Shown piece by piece: positions 8,502 to 19,627 of a stretch of DNA of 64,000 nt (its first letter is position 1; each line of letters begins with the position of its first letter). The DNA lies in contig NZ_LDOV01000001.1 of assembly GCF_001029435.1 (NCBI RefSeq), forward strand, positions 1 through 64,000, read 5' to 3'. The position numbers and the translations under genes were made by a program. This DNA comes from Photobacterium aphoticum (GTDB lineage: Bacteria > Pseudomonadota > Gammaproteobacteria > Enterobacterales > Vibrionaceae). The notes under the pieces are model-generated. The model was not told the origin of the DNA, made no database searches, and was given only the letters and a program-made list of their open reading frames with translations.

Positions 8502-11500
8502 TTGAGGACAATTAAGGGCAAGAAGCAGCCCAAATCACGCCTTTCTGGCGGGCAGCGTTTACTGGAAAGCTTTTTGATTTTCGGTGTGCTGACCGCGATT
8601 TTCATCACCGTTGCGTTACTGAGCTTTGATCCTGCCGATCCGTCTTGGTCACAAACCGCATGGGAAGGGCCAGTACAGAATAAAGCCGGGGCACTGGGTG
8701 CCTTAGTGGCCGATACCTTATTATTTACCCTGGGCTCGTTAGCTTATTTGTTGCCAGCGGTGATTTTGCTGACAACGTGGATTTTGTTCCGCCGTCGTGC
8801 ACAGCCATTGAAACTGGATTACATGATCTATGGCACCCGTTTATTGGGGCTGTTGGTGTTGTTTGTCACCAGTTGCGGTCTGGCCGATTTGAACTTTGAT
8901 GACATCTGGTATTTCTCCTCCGGTGGGGTGATCGGTGACGTGGTTGCCAATATGGCCTTGCCACTGTTTAACCTGCTGGGTGCCACCTTGGTACTGATGT
9001 TTGTCTGGGCGGTCGGTTTTACTCTGTTTACCGGCATTTCCTGGCTGACCATTGTCGATACCCTGGGTGAGTCTTTCCTTGGCGGTTCGGCGTGGCTATT
9101 GAATAAAGTCCGTTCAGACAAATCTGAAACGCTGACGCCATTTGCGGCTGATATTCCGGATGAAGAACAAACGGCATTCGGTAAGCACTTGGCGCAACAA
9201 CAGATGGCGGTAGAGCAAGAAGCCGATGCGGATGACATCCTATTGGCATCAAGCAGCCGTATTGAGATTGTGCGCCCAGGACAAAGCCGTGATGCCTTTG
9301 CGACCCGCCAAGAGCCACAATTTGCGGCAGAGCCGACAGTCCCTGCGCAACCGGTGCCAGCGTCGGCAGCGGCACCAGAAGAACGCGTTGAGCCAATCAT
9401 TGTGCGTGCAGAGCGTCAACGTCAGGTGCAAGCGATGGAGCCTGCGATAGCGCAAGCACAAACACAAACACCTGTACAACCTCAGGCCGCCTCACCGGCT
9501 CAAACGCAACCGGTACATGCCCAACCTGCCGCTGCTCAGCCGACGATTGCAGAGCCAGCTACTGCACAGCCAGCAGTGACAGCAGATCAGCAACAACCAG
9601 TCACCGCACAGTCGGTGGCAACACAAGCCGCACAGGCATCTGCGGCTCAGACACCTGTCGCACACACCGTACCGTCATCAGCTGCTGCTGTAGCGCCAGT
9701 TGCGGCCATGACTGCAGCGGCAACAGTGGCAAGTGCACCGGCACAAGCGGCGATGGCCGCGCAATCTGCAGCTGCATCGGTTGTTCCTGCTGATATGTCA
9801 GCACCACAAGTATCGGTTTCAGAGCCTGCGCCAGACGTGATGGCAGCATTGGCTCCTGAAACGGTTGCTCAATCTGGCATTTCTGCTGCTCAGCAGCCGC
9901 AAACGCCACCGTCAGTACCAGAGACGGATGCTTCTCATGCGATGGCGCCTGAATCTGAGAGCATGGTGGTGGAAACCGTACCGCGTCAGGCACAGGGCAT
10001 GACCATTGAAGAGCTAGAGCGTGCACTGGATCTGGATGAAGATTTCACCGTAGATGCGATGGCTAACCCAGCACAAGCAGACGAGACGTTCTCTCCAGCG
10101 TCGCAGCCTGTCTCTCAACCGGTATATCAACCAGCACCTCAGTCTGCGTCTCATATGGCACCGCAGTCAGAGGCTGTTTCTGCGTCTACCGCACCGGCAA
10201 TGACGCCGGCGGAGCAGGCCTTTACACCAGCCGAGAGCACGCCAGCGTGGGAAGAGGATGAAACGCCGTGGGACGATGAGCCTGCAGAGCACTATTCATC
10301 TTCTGTTCATACCGCATCCGCTACAACAGAGACGGTGGTGATGCAGCCTGAAATGGCAAACCCTGATATGCCAATCTCTGAAATGGCAAACCCAGAAATT
10401 CCAAACAGTGGTTTGCAGGGCAGTGTGGCACCGCGTTTTGATGCGCTGGACGACGAAGACATGTTTGACGGCAATGCTGGCGATGATTATGCACATAATA
10501 CGCCAGTCGCGCCGGCTCAGACGACACCGGTTCACGCGCCATATACCGCGCCTGTATCTGCACCGCAGGTTGAACCGCATGCGATGGAAATCGGTGTACA
10601 TGACGGCATGTCGGAACTGGATCGCGCACAGCAAGGCGTACCGTCAACCGATGACGATGATGGCCTGAGCGATGAAGAAGCGTTCCTGAAGAAAATCCGC
10701 GACGCGCAGAAGGCACAAGCCCATGCCGCAGGACTGGATAACCCGTTCTTGATGCGTCGTGATGAAGATTTACCGGTTCCAACCAGCCCGATGCCGACGC
10801 TCGATCTGCTGGCACCTGCGAAACAAAATGTTGAGCCGGCCAGTGAAGAAGAGTTGAAGCGCACAGCAATGCTGGTGGAATCCAAACTGGCGGATTACAA
10901 GATCAAAGCCAAGGTGGTGGGTGTGTATCCGGGGCCGGTGATCACCCGTTATGAGCTTGATTTGGCGCCGGGTGTGAAAGTCAGCCGTATTTCTGGTCTG
11001 GCGAAAGATTTGGCCCGTGCTTTGTCTGCCTCGGCGGTACGTGTGGTGGAAGTGATCCCAGGTAAACCGTATATCGGTCTGGAACTGCCTAACGTGAACC
11101 GTGAAACCGTGTACATGTCGCAAGTGGTGGCGAGTGATAACTTCCAGCACAAGAACAGTGCATTGCCGATTGTATTGGGCTACGACATTGCCGGTGAAGC
11201 CGTGGTGGCAGATCTGAGTAAGATGCCACACTTGCTGGTCGCCGGTACAACCGGTTCCGGTAAGTCGGTCGGTGTGAACGTGATGATCCTAAGCTTACTG
11301 TATAAGTGTAAGCCGGAAGATTGTCGCTTCATCATGATTGACCCGAAAATGCTGGAATTGTCGATTTACGAAGGCATTCCGCATTTGTTGACCGAAGTGG
11401 TAACCGACATGAAAGACGCCAGCAATGCGCTGCGTTGGTGTGTGGGTGAAATGGAGCGTCGTTACAAGCTGATGGCGGCAGTAGGTGTACGTAACCTGGC

Positions 11501-12281
11501 GGGCTTCAATGCCAAACTGGAAGAAGCGGCGGCTGCAGGCTACCCGATTCACGATCCATTGTGGCGCCCGGGTGACAGCATGGATGAATTCGCGCCATTG
11601 TTGGAGAAAATGCCAAGCATTGTTGTGATCGTCGATGAGTTTGCCGACATGATGATGGTTGTAGGTAAGAAGGTCGAAGAGCTGATCGCCCGTTTGGCAC
11701 AGAAAGCCCGTGCGGCCGGTATTCACCTTGTGCTGGCGACGCAGCGTCCATCGGTGGATGTGATCACCGGTTTGATTAAGGCGAACATTCCAAGCCGTAT
11801 GGCGTTTACCGTGTCGACCAAAACCGACTCCCGTACCATTTTGGACCAAGGTGGCGCGGAATCCTTGCTGGGCATGGGTGATATGTTGTACCTGCCAGCA
11901 GGTCAGAACCACCCAATCCGTGTTCACGGTGCGTTTGCGTCAGATGATGATGTACATAACGTGGTGAACGATTGGAAAGCGCGAGGTAAGCCACAATATA
12001 TTGAGGGCATCCTGGAAGAAGATCAGGGCTCGGATGGCTTGCTACCGGGTGAAACTCCGATTGCGAGCGATGACGATTTGGATCAGTTGTTCGATGAAGT
12101 TGCGGCCTTTGTGGCGGAAACTCGCCGAGGCTCCGTGTCTGGGGTGCAGCGTAAATTTAAGATTGGTTACAACCGTGCCGCGCGTATTGTGGAACAATTA
12201 GAAGCGCATGGCATTGTGAGTCCTCCGGGTCACAACGGTAACCGTGAAGTGTTGGCGCCGCCGCCTGTTGGGCGTGATTAA
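8502..12281 (+). CDS. ftsK: DNA translocase FtsK
   Basis: FtsK anchors at the division septum and pumps DNA to resolve chromosome dimers at dif with XerCD. The 1259-residue protein has four membrane segments in residues 20-185. A long linker follows, rich in Ala, Pro and Gln and becoming acidic (about 210-760). The RecA-like motor carries Walker [10 protein letters not shown] near 914-922 and Walker [13 protein letters not shown], and the C-terminal gamma winged helix (about 1195-1259) reads KOPS sequences. The start is a TTG at 8502 with GGAG six bases upstream, giving a homologous N-terminus ([16 protein letters not shown], then [10 protein letters not shown]). It sits upstream of lolA and rarA as in many gammaproteobacteria. 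Confidence 0.96.
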   Translation: MRTIKGKKQPKSRLSGGQRLLESFLIFGVLTAIFITVALLSFDPADPSWSQTAWEGPVQNKAGALGALVADTLLFTLGSLAYLLPAVILLTTWILFRRRAQPLKLDYMIYGTRLLGLLVLFVTSCGLADLNFDDIWYFSSGGVIGDVVANMALPLFNLLGATLVLMFVWAVGFTLFTGISWLTIVDTLGESFLGGSAWLLNKVRSDKSETLTPFAADIPDEEQTAFGKHLAQQQMAVEQEADADDILLASSSRIEIVRPGQSRDAFATRQEPQFAAEPTVPAQPVPASAAAPEERVEPIIVRAERQRQVQAMEPAIAQAQTQTPVQPQAASPAQTQPVHAQPAAAQPTIAEPATAQPAVTADQQQPVTAQSVATQAAQASAAQTPVAHTVPSSAAAVAPVAAMTAAATVASAPAQAAMAAQSAAASVVPADMSAPQVSVSEPAPDVMAALAPETVAQSGISAAQQPQTPPSVPETDASHAMAPESESMVVETVPRQAQGMTIEELERALDLDEDFTVDAMANPAQADETFSPASQPVSQPVYQPAPQSASHMAPQSEAVSASTAPAMTPAEQAFTPAESTPAWEEDETPWDDEPAEHYSSSVHTASATTETVVMQPEMANPDMPISEMANPEIPNSGLQGSVAPRFDALDDEDMFDGNAGDDYAHNTPVAPAQTTPVHAPYTAPVSAPQVEPHAMEIGVHDGMSELDRAQQGVPSTDDDDGLSDEEAFLKKIRDAQKAQAHAAGLDNPFLMRRDEDLPVPTSPMPTLDLLAPAKQNVEPASEEELKRTAMLVESKLADYKIKAKVVGVYPGPVITRYELDLAPGVKVSRISGLAKDLARALSASAVRVVEVIPGKPYIGLELPNVNRETVYMSQVVASDNFQHKNSALPIVLGYDIAGEAVVADLSKMPHLLVAGTTGSGKSVGVNVMILSLLYKCKPEDCRFIMIDPKMLELSIYEGIPHLLTEVVTDMKDASNALRWCVGEMERRYKLMAAVGVRNLAGFNAKLEEAAAAGYPIHDPLWRPGDSMDEFAPLLEKMPSIVVIVDEFADMMMVVGKKVEELIARLAQKARAAGIHLVLATQRPSVDVITGLIKANIPSRMAFTVSTKTDSRTILDQGGAESLLGMGDMLYLPAGQNHPIRVHGAFASDDDVHNVVNDWKARGKPQYIEGILEEDQGSDGLLPGETPIASDDDLDQLFDEVAAFVAETRRGSVSGVQRKFKIGYNRAARIVEQLEAHGIVSPPGHNGNREVLAPPPVGRD

Positions 12282-12384
12282 CGCTTTTCTCAAGAAACAG
12301 ACGTCATAAACGTGATACAGCGTTAATGCTATGAACGCGCCAGTGTGTTAAAGCACTGGCCTTCAACCAAAAAGGTTTAAAACA

Positions 12385-13002
12385 ATGATGAAAAAAGTGG
12401 TAATGAGCGTGTTACTGGCTGCGCCAATGTTGTTCGCCACACAAGCTTGGGCCAACCCACAGCAAGAACTGAGCACTCGTTTAGGTAAAGTGAATGCCTT
12501 CAGTGCGGACTTCAAACAGACGGTGATCAGCCCGGATGGTGATGTGCTGGTGGAAGGGGAAGGTGATGTGTCTATTAAGCGTCCGAACCTGTTCCGCTGG
12601 AATACCGAAACACCGGATGAAAACGTACTGATTTCGGACGGCAAGACCTTGTGGTACTACAGCCCGTTCATTGAGCAAGTGACCGCCATGTGGCTGAAAG
12701 ATGCCACTGAGCAAACCCCGTTTGTGTTGCTGACCCGTAACAGCGCTGCGGATTGGCAGCAGTACAATGTTGCCCAAACGGCAGATACCTTCACCCTGAC
12801 GCCAAAAAGTGGCGCATCTTCAATGGGTAAGTTTGTTGTGACCGTGGCGAAGAGCGGTGATGTGCGTGGCTTTAGTGTGATTGAGCAAGACGGCCAGCGC
12901 AGTAACTTTATCTTCAGCAAATTTACCAAGCAGATCCCGGCGGCTTCACAATTTAGCTTTGTACCGCCAAAAGGGGTGGAATTGGACGATCAGCGCCAGT
13001 AA
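12385..13002 (+). CDS. lolA: Outer-membrane lipoprotein carrier protein LolA
   Basis: LolA is the periplasmic chaperone that ferries lipoproteins from LolCDE to LolB. The 205-residue precursor starts with a signal peptide (MMKKVVMSVLLAAPMLFATQ, cut after AWA near residue 23). The mature protein begins NPQQELSTRLGKV and contains the family's FSADFKQTV and RPNLFRWNTETPDENVLISD segments. Either of two adjacent ATGs (12385, 12388) can be the start. It is the second gene of ftsK-lolA-rarA, with a hairpin before rarA. Confidence 0.95.
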   Translation: MMKKVVMSVLLAAPMLFATQAWANPQQELSTRLGKVNAFSADFKQTVISPDGDVLVEGEGDVSIKRPNLFRWNTETPDENVLISDGKTLWYYSPFIEQVTAMWLKDATEQTPFVLLTRNSAADWQQYNVAQTADTFTLTPKSGASSMGKFVVTVAKSGDVRGFSVIEQDGQRSNFIFSKFTKQIPAASQFSFVPPKGVELDDQRQ

Positions 13003-13032
13003 GGTACATAACTCGTCTCGGACTTGGATTAT

Positions 13033-13060
13033 TAGGTGGCAGCATAATGCCACCTATTTT
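13033..13060 (+). terminator. Hairpin between lolA and rarA, weak terminator
   Basis: A perfect 9-bp stem (13033-13041 with 13048-13056) has a 6-nt loop and is followed by only four T residues. It may allow partial read-through into rarA. Confidence 0.6.
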
Positions 13061-13080
13061 CGTTTATAGGAGTGGTTATT

Positions 13081-14421
13081 TTGAATAACTTCAGCCTCGA
13101 TTTTTCTTCTGATTTTCGCCCGTTAGCGGCCCGTATGCGTCCGCGTACGATTGAAGAATATATCGGTCAGCAACACATTCTTGCCGAGGGAAAACCGCTG
13201 CGACGCGCGTTGGAAGCCGGCCATTTGCATTCCATGATCCTATGGGGACCACCGGGTACAGGGAAAACCACGCTGGCTGAAGTGGCCGCCCATTATGCCA
13301 ATGCCGAAGTGGAACGCGTGTCTGCCGTGACTTCGGGCGTGAAAGATATTCGCGCGGCGATTGATAAAGCCCGTGATAACAAAATGGCCGGACGCCGAAC
13401 CATTTTGTTTGTGGACGAGGTGCACCGTTTCAATAAAAGTCAGCAAGATGCCTTCTTGCCACACATTGAAGACGGCACAGTGACTTTCATTGGTGCCACC
13501 ACGGAAAACCCGTCTTTTGAGCTGAACAACGCATTGTTGTCCCGTGCCCGTGTGTACAAGCTAAAATCCCTCGACAATGACGAAGTGCTCGCGGTGTTGG
13601 ATCAGGCGCTGGCAGATCCGGAGCGTGGCGTGGCAGAGACCAATTTGGTGTTTGTGGATAACGTCAAAGCCCGTCTGGCAGAGCTGGTCAACGGCGATGC
13701 GCGCATGTCGCTGAACTACCTTGAGCAGTTGATCGACATGGCGGAAGAAGATGCACAGGGCAACAAGCAAATCACTTTGGCACTGTTGGCGGAAGTGGCG
13801 GGCGAGAAAATCACCCGTTTCGATAACAAAGGCGATTTGTGGTACGACATGATTTCGGCCGTGCACAAGTCAATCCGTGGTTCGAGCCCGGACGGGGCGT
13901 TGTACTGGTTTGCACGTATGCTGCAGGCAGGGTGCGATCCTTTGTACGTGGCACGCCGATTGTTGGCGATTGCCTCAGAAGATATCGGCAATGCGGATCC
14001 GCGTGCCATGCAGGTGGCCGTATCGGCGTGGGATTGTTTTACCCGTGTCGGCGCCTACGAAGGTGAGCGTGCTATTGCCCAGGCCATTGTGTATTTGGCC
14101 AGCGCACCGAAAAGCAATGCGGTGTACACCGCCTTTAAGCAGGCGAAAATGGATGCGGCAAATCACCCGGATTATGAAGTGCCTCATCATTTGCGTAATG
14201 CGCCGACTAAACTGATGAAGGAATTGGGCTACGGGCAAGAATACCGTTACGCCCATGACGAACCAGGTGCGTATGCGGCCGGCGAGTGCTATTTCCCACC
14301 TGAATTGGCCGGAACCCGATACTACCAGCCAACAAACCGGGGTTTGGAAATTAAAATTGCCGAAAAGTTAGAGTATCTTGCTTCATTAGATGCAAAAAGC
14401 ACTTTAAAGCGCTATCAATAA
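13081..14421 (+). CDS. rarA: Replication-associated recombination AAA+ ATPase RarA
   Basis: RarA (MgsA) is a clamp-loader-like AAA+ ATPase that acts at stalled replication forks. The 446-residue protein has Walker A GPPGTGKT at 56-63, Walker [11 protein letters not shown] near 108-117, the [18 protein letters not shown] sensor and arginine-finger region and the C-terminal MgsA helical domain. I chose the TTG at 13081 because it gives the family start MNNFSLDF and has AGGAG eight bases upstream. The GTG at 13072 overlaps that ribosome-binding site. It follows lolA and precedes serS, the usual gene order in gammaproteobacteria. Confidence 0.95.
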   Translation: MNNFSLDFSSDFRPLAARMRPRTIEEYIGQQHILAEGKPLRRALEAGHLHSMILWGPPGTGKTTLAEVAAHYANAEVERVSAVTSGVKDIRAAIDKARDNKMAGRRTILFVDEVHRFNKSQQDAFLPHIEDGTVTFIGATTENPSFELNNALLSRARVYKLKSLDNDEVLAVLDQALADPERGVAETNLVFVDNVKARLAELVNGDARMSLNYLEQLIDMAEEDAQGNKQITLALLAEVAGEKITRFDNKGDLWYDMISAVHKSIRGSSPDGALYWFARMLQAGCDPLYVARRLLAIASEDIGNADPRAMQVAVSAWDCFTRVGAYEGERAIAQAIVYLASAPKSNAVYTAFKQAKMDAANHPDYEVPHHLRNAPTKLMKELGYGQEYRYAHDEPGAYAAGECYFPPELAGTRYYQPTNRGLEIKIAEKLEYLASLDAKSTLKRYQ

Positions 14422-14451
14422 TAGGGCTTTTTGGGTATTGTTGACCCATAA

Positions 14452-15856
<1,405 letters not shown>

Positions 15857-15873
15857 TCCCGGCACTGATACTC

Positions 15874-15903
15874 AAAACCCAGCCACATGGCTGGGTTTTT
15901 TTA
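15874..15903 (+). terminator. Terminator of serS
   Basis: An 11-bp stem (15874-15884 with 15889-15899) has an ACAT loop and runs into seven T residues right after the serS stop. Confidence 0.92.
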
Positions 15904-16303
15904 TGCCTGCAATTTCTCTGTGGGGTGAGAGGTGCGGGGGCGAGACATGGTGAAGTGTCGGGAATATGCGCTTAGGCAAGGCGTGTGGAGGTTGAATGGT
16001 TATTGGATGTCATTGACGTCAAAGACGATGCGGTGTCTATGGTATGTAGAATATAAGGTATGCAGAATAAAGGGATAATATCGAAACAGCATAAATGGGT
16101 GGTTATGGGGCGATTTGGCTGTATCTTATTGAATAATGCATCATGGGTTGATGTTGTGTGAATTAGTATTCGTTTTTTGTGATTATTTTTTCTTTATGTA
16201 TTGCGTGCGGCAGGATTGTCGATATAATGAGCTCAATAAGGAATTATGCACTTTTTCCGAAGTTTTAGTCATAACAAGATTTAATCATTCAGAGAGAAGT
16301 AGG
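15903..16303. other. Intergenic region upstream of the YjiH-family gene
   Basis: About 400 bp separate the serS terminator from the next start. It holds a 10-bp palindrome TTGACGTCAA (16013-16022) and a likely promoter near 16201-16228. The upstream extension of the downstream open frame (from 16136) has no ribosome-binding site and reads as non-coding. Confidence 0.5.
16201..16228 (+). promoter_or_regulatory. Sigma-70-type promoter for the YjiH-family gene
   Basis: A consensus -10 TATAAT lies at 16223-16228, with TTGCGT at 16201-16206 as a weak -35 element 16 bp upstream. Transcription would begin near 16235, giving a leader of about 70 nt. Confidence 0.5.
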
Positions 16304-17677
16304 ATGACGGATACTGTACTTGCCCAAGAAACCCATAAGACCAGCCGGAACATGCTGATGTTCGCGATTCCATCCATGCTGGGTCTGTTCTTTTTCCTTG
16401 CCCCGCTAAGCGTGAACGGTGACTTTACCTTTCCGTTGGCCTTGATGGCGAAAAGCTTCAAGAGCCTGATGGGGGAAGCATTGCTGCCAACAGTGGCATC
16501 AGTGATTTGTTTGTCTGCCGTGTTGTCGCTGGCTGCCAGTGTGGCGAAACCGCGTTTTGTGATGGACTCATCGCTGCTGACTCGCCTGTTCGTATTGACA
16601 CCGACCTGGTTGGTTATCCGTGGCTTGGGTGCCCTGTTCACGGTATTGGCACTGTATCAAGTTGGCCCTGAAGTGATCTGGAACGGTAACACCGGTGGTT
16701 TGGTGCTGAATGATTTGCTGCCATCGCTGTTTGTCACCTTTTTCTTTGCTGGCCTGCTACTCCCTCTTCTGCTCAATTTTGGCCTGCTTGAACTTCTTGG
16801 TACCCTGATGAGTAAATTCATGCGCCCGGTGTTCCGTCTACCTGGTCGTGCGGCGATTGACTGTATTTCATCATGGTTAGGTGATGGCACGGTTGGGGTT
16901 ATTCTGACCAGTAAGCAGTACGAACAAAAGAAATACACGGCCCGTGAAGCAGCTGTTGTGGCGACCATGTTCTCACCGGTCGGTATCTCTTTCTCGCTGG
17001 TGGTACTGACGCAGGTCGGCTTGGCGAATTACTTCGTGCCATTCTACTTGTCGATTTGTTTATCGGGTGTCGCGGCAGCCATCATCATTCAGTACCTGCC
17101 ACCATTAAGCTACAAAAAAGATCTGTACATTGATGGTACTGCGCCAAACCGTGATGAAGAGTTGGTACCGGAAGGTCAGACAGCCATGCAGTTTGGTATG
17201 CACCTTGCCCTGAAACGTGCGAGCGGCGTTAACAGCCTAGGCGCAGTAGCGAAAGAAGGTTTCCATAACTCACTGGACATGGTGTTGGGCGTACTGCCGG
17301 TAGTGATGGCTATCGGTACCCTCGGCTTGGTTGTGGCAGAAACCACACCGCTGTTCTCACTGCTGGGTGCGCCGTTTGTACCATTGCTAGAGTTGCTGCA
17401 CGTAGCTGAAGCGCAAGCGGCTGCGCAGACGGTATTGGTGGGTTTCACGGATATGTATGTGCCATCGATTATCGCAGCTTCCACCATTGATACAGAGATG
17501 ACAAAATTTGTGGTAGCGGCATTGTCAGTAACACAGCTGATTTTCATGTCAGAAACGGGTTCGGTGATTCTGAGCAGTAAAGTACCAGTGAACTTCTTTG
17601 AACTGGTGGCGATCTTCCTACTACGTACGTTGATCACTCTGCCTATTATTGTGATGGTTGCTCACTTAATTTTCTGA
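16304..17677 (+). CDS. YjiH family inner-membrane protein with nucleoside-recognition (Gate) domain
   Basis: The 457-residue protein is an integral membrane protein with about ten hydrophobic segments. It resembles the YjiH family, which carries a Gate (nucleoside recognition) domain. Conserved-looking segments are the GRAAIDCISSWLGDGTVGVILTS-type loop near 185-205 and the second Gate-like repeat VLVGFTDMYVPS. The true transport substrate, if any, is not established. The start is the ATG at 16304 (MTDTVLAQETHK), with GAGAG and GTAGG just upstream. The gene has its own promoter and a strong terminator, so it is monocistronic. Confidence 0.82.
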   Translation: MTDTVLAQETHKTSRNMLMFAIPSMLGLFFFLAPLSVNGDFTFPLALMAKSFKSLMGEALLPTVASVICLSAVLSLAASVAKPRFVMDSSLLTRLFVLTPTWLVIRGLGALFTVLALYQVGPEVIWNGNTGGLVLNDLLPSLFVTFFFAGLLLPLLLNFGLLELLGTLMSKFMRPVFRLPGRAAIDCISSWLGDGTVGVILTSKQYEQKKYTAREAAVVATMFSPVGISFSLVVLTQVGLANYFVPFYLSICLSGVAAAIIIQYLPPLSYKKDLYIDGTAPNRDEELVPEGQTAMQFGMHLALKRASGVNSLGAVAKEGFHNSLDMVLGVLPVVMAIGTLGLVVAETTPLFSLLGAPFVPLLELLHVAEAQAAAQTVLVGFTDMYVPSIIAASTIDTEMTKFVVAALSVTQLIFMSETGSVILSSKVPVNFFELVAIFLLRTLITLPIIVMVAHLIF

Positions 17678-17744
17678 TTCGGTCGTTGAGATAATCGATC
17701 GACAGTATCCAAATACTAACAATAACAACGTTTCGCTTCCTGCT

Positions 17745-17770
17745 GGCCACCCACTTGGGTGGCCTTTTTT
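17745..17770 (+). terminator. Terminator of the YjiH-family gene
   Basis: A perfect 8-bp GC-rich stem (17745-17752 with 17757-17764) has an ACTT loop followed by six T residues. Confidence 0.92.
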
Positions 17771-17796
17771 GTGGATGAAAGGGGAGGATGAGGGTT

Positions 17797-19149
17797 TTAA
17801 CTCGCGTTATCTGTGTTTGGACGTAAATCAGGACGCAATTGTGGATGAGAATCCGGACGCAGATGCACTTCTTCTTCCTGCTCACCCGCATGCGGGTCAT
17901 TAAAGCGCTCACGATCGAGAGCCCCTTCGCTGTTAGCCACAATACAGGTCACGCAGCTGTCACCGGTGATATTCACGGCAGTGCGGATCATATCCAGCAA
18001 GCGGTCGACACCCATGATTAAAGCAATCCCTTCTACCGGCAGACCGACTTGGTTTAAGACCATCGCCAGCATGATCAGTCCCACCCCTGGCACACCTGCT
18101 GTACCGATAGAGGCCAGTGTGGCGGTCATGATCACAGCCAGGTAATCACTCATGCTCAGGTCAATGTTAAATGCCTGCGCAATGAAGGCGGTCGCTACCC
18201 CTTGCATAATGGCCGTGCCGTCCATGTTGATGGTGGCACCCAGTGGCACAGTGAAAGAGGCGATACGGTTTTTCACGCCCATGCGCGTCGTTGCCGTTTC
18301 CATGGTCACAGGAATGGTGGCATTCGATGACGCGGTAGAAAACGCGAACATGATGGCATCTTCCATTTTCTTCAAGAACAGTATCGGGCTTAAACCGGTA
18401 AAAATCTTAAACAGCGAGCCGTACACCAGCATGCCGTGCAGGAGCAAGGTCCCTGACAGAACCAGGAAGTAGCCTAGCAGGTTGAAAATGGCATCCAGAC
18501 CTAAGCCACTAAACAGTTTGGCCATCAGGAAATAGACCCCGAATGGCGCGATGTTCATCAGCAATGTCACCAGCTTCATGATGACTTCGTTCAGGTCAGC
18601 AAAGATAGCCGCGACACGTTCACCGGCTTTGCCTGCGGTACTGATGGCAACACCAAACAGCAGGGCAAACACGATGATTTGCAGGGTGTTGCCGTTCGCC
18701 ATCGCGCTGATCGGGTTAGTCGGGAACATGCCGATAATCACTTGTCCCAGTGACGGGGCTTCTTTGGCGGCAAAAGTGGTCGCCGCGCTCAGGTCTGCGC
18801 CTGCACCCGGCTGAAAGAGATTGCCCATGACCAATGCCAGAGTGATCGCAATGGCAGTGGTGGTCAGGTAAAACGCCAAGGTTTTTCCACCCAAGCGGCC
18901 CAGTGTGCTGATGTCTTTTAGGGTACTGGTTCCACAGACTAAGGAAACAAAGACCAGTGGCACTACCAGCATCTTCAGGCTGGCAATGAAAATAGCCCCA
19001 CCGACTTCAAACAACCCATTCACGATGTAGTCGTAGACGAAACCGGTTTCAGAAAAGAGAGAGCGGATCAAAAAACCACTCAAAATGCCGAGTACCATGC
19101 CGAGGATCACTCGGCCCGTCAGTGACATTTTTTTCTGTTGTGTTTGCAT
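17797..19149 (-). CDS. Dicarboxylate/amino-acid:cation symporter (DAACS family)
   Basis: The 450-residue protein belongs to the GltP/DctA family, which takes up glutamate, aspartate or C4-dicarboxylates with protons or sodium. Family signatures are visible: the serine-rich hairpin FSTASSNATIPVTME, the TM7 motif GATINMDGTAIMQG and the TM8 region VDRLLDMIRTAVNITGDS with the substrate-binding Asp and Asn. Eight membrane segments and two re-entrant loops fit the spacing. The hydrophilic C-terminal tail is unusual, with a repeated RPD-type motif (LRPDSHPQLRPDLRPN). AAGGAG lies 11 bases before the ATG at 19149. The exact substrate cannot be set from sequence. Confidence 0.9.
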   Translation of the reverse strand: MQTQQKKMSLTGRVILGMVLGILSGFLIRSLFSETGFVYDYIVNGLFEVGGAIFIASLKMLVVPLVFVSLVCGTSTLKDISTLGRLGGKTLAFYLTTTAIAITLALVMGNLFQPGAGADLSAATTFAAKEAPSLGQVIIGMFPTNPISAMANGNTLQIIVFALLFGVAISTAGKAGERVAAIFADLNEVIMKLVTLLMNIAPFGVYFLMAKLFSGLGLDAIFNLLGYFLVLSGTLLLHGMLVYGSLFKIFTGLSPILFLKKMEDAIMFAFSTASSNATIPVTMETATTRMGVKNRIASFTVPLGATINMDGTAIMQGVATAFIAQAFNIDLSMSDYLAVIMTATLASIGTAGVPGVGLIMLAMVLNQVGLPVEGIALIMGVDRLLDMIRTAVNITGDSCVTCIVANSEGALDRERFNDPHAGEQEEEVHLRPDSHPQLRPDLRPNTDNAS

Positions 19150-19563
19150 GAAATTAATACTCCTTATCGTTTCACTCTCTGTAAAGCGTCCACCAGAGAG
19201 GCGAGGCAGAGTAGCAATAGGTAGACGGAAAACGCGAGACTTAAGCCGGAGTATTCAAAAAAGGTATGAGTGTGATCACATTTTCTTCGCCCGCTAAGCA
19301 GCTGAAAATCAGGATTGTTAACTGTTTGCTAACATTTGGTCGGTTTTGTGCTGGTTTTTTCAGCTATTTTGGCGGTTTTACGAAAAAATAGCACTATTTT
19401 GTCACAATTGACGTGCTGAGGAGAGGAGGGAGTCAGAGGGAGATAACAGCAAGAAAGTGGGTATCTTGTTGTCATGCGGTGAAATTTTCTGCCTCACTCT
19501 TAAAAGAATAAGCATGCAGAAGAAATGTTATTTTGATGCACAAGGTATGGGTAACGACCACAA
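19150..19563. other. Intergenic region between the symporter gene and the metG terminator
   Basis: About 410 bp hold a 10-bp palindrome TGTGATCACA at 19271-19280 and an 8-bp inverted repeat GCTATTTT/AAAATAGC (19363-19370 and 19385-19392). The symporter promoter must lie here on the minus strand. Small open frames on the plus strand run antisense into metG and are not credible genes. Confidence 0.45.
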
Positions 19564-19588
19564 AAAAGGGCTCCGAAGAGCCCTTTTG
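19560..19588 (-). terminator. Terminator of metG
   Basis: A 10-bp stem (19564-19573 with 19578-19587) has a CGAA loop. On the minus strand it continues into a T-run after the metG stop. Confidence 0.9.
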
Positions 19589-19627
19589 GTCAGCGATGTT
19601 AACCTGCAGTCGGTCAACACAGCGGTA

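Noticed and set aside
8230-8505. 91-codon frame upstream of ftsK
   Set aside because: No ribosome-binding site, no recognisable protein, and it overlaps the ftsK start signal.
19271-19280. TGTGATCACA as a CRP site upstream of the symporter gene
   Set aside because: The two half-sites are joined without the 6-bp spacer that CRP needs. It is noted only as a palindrome.
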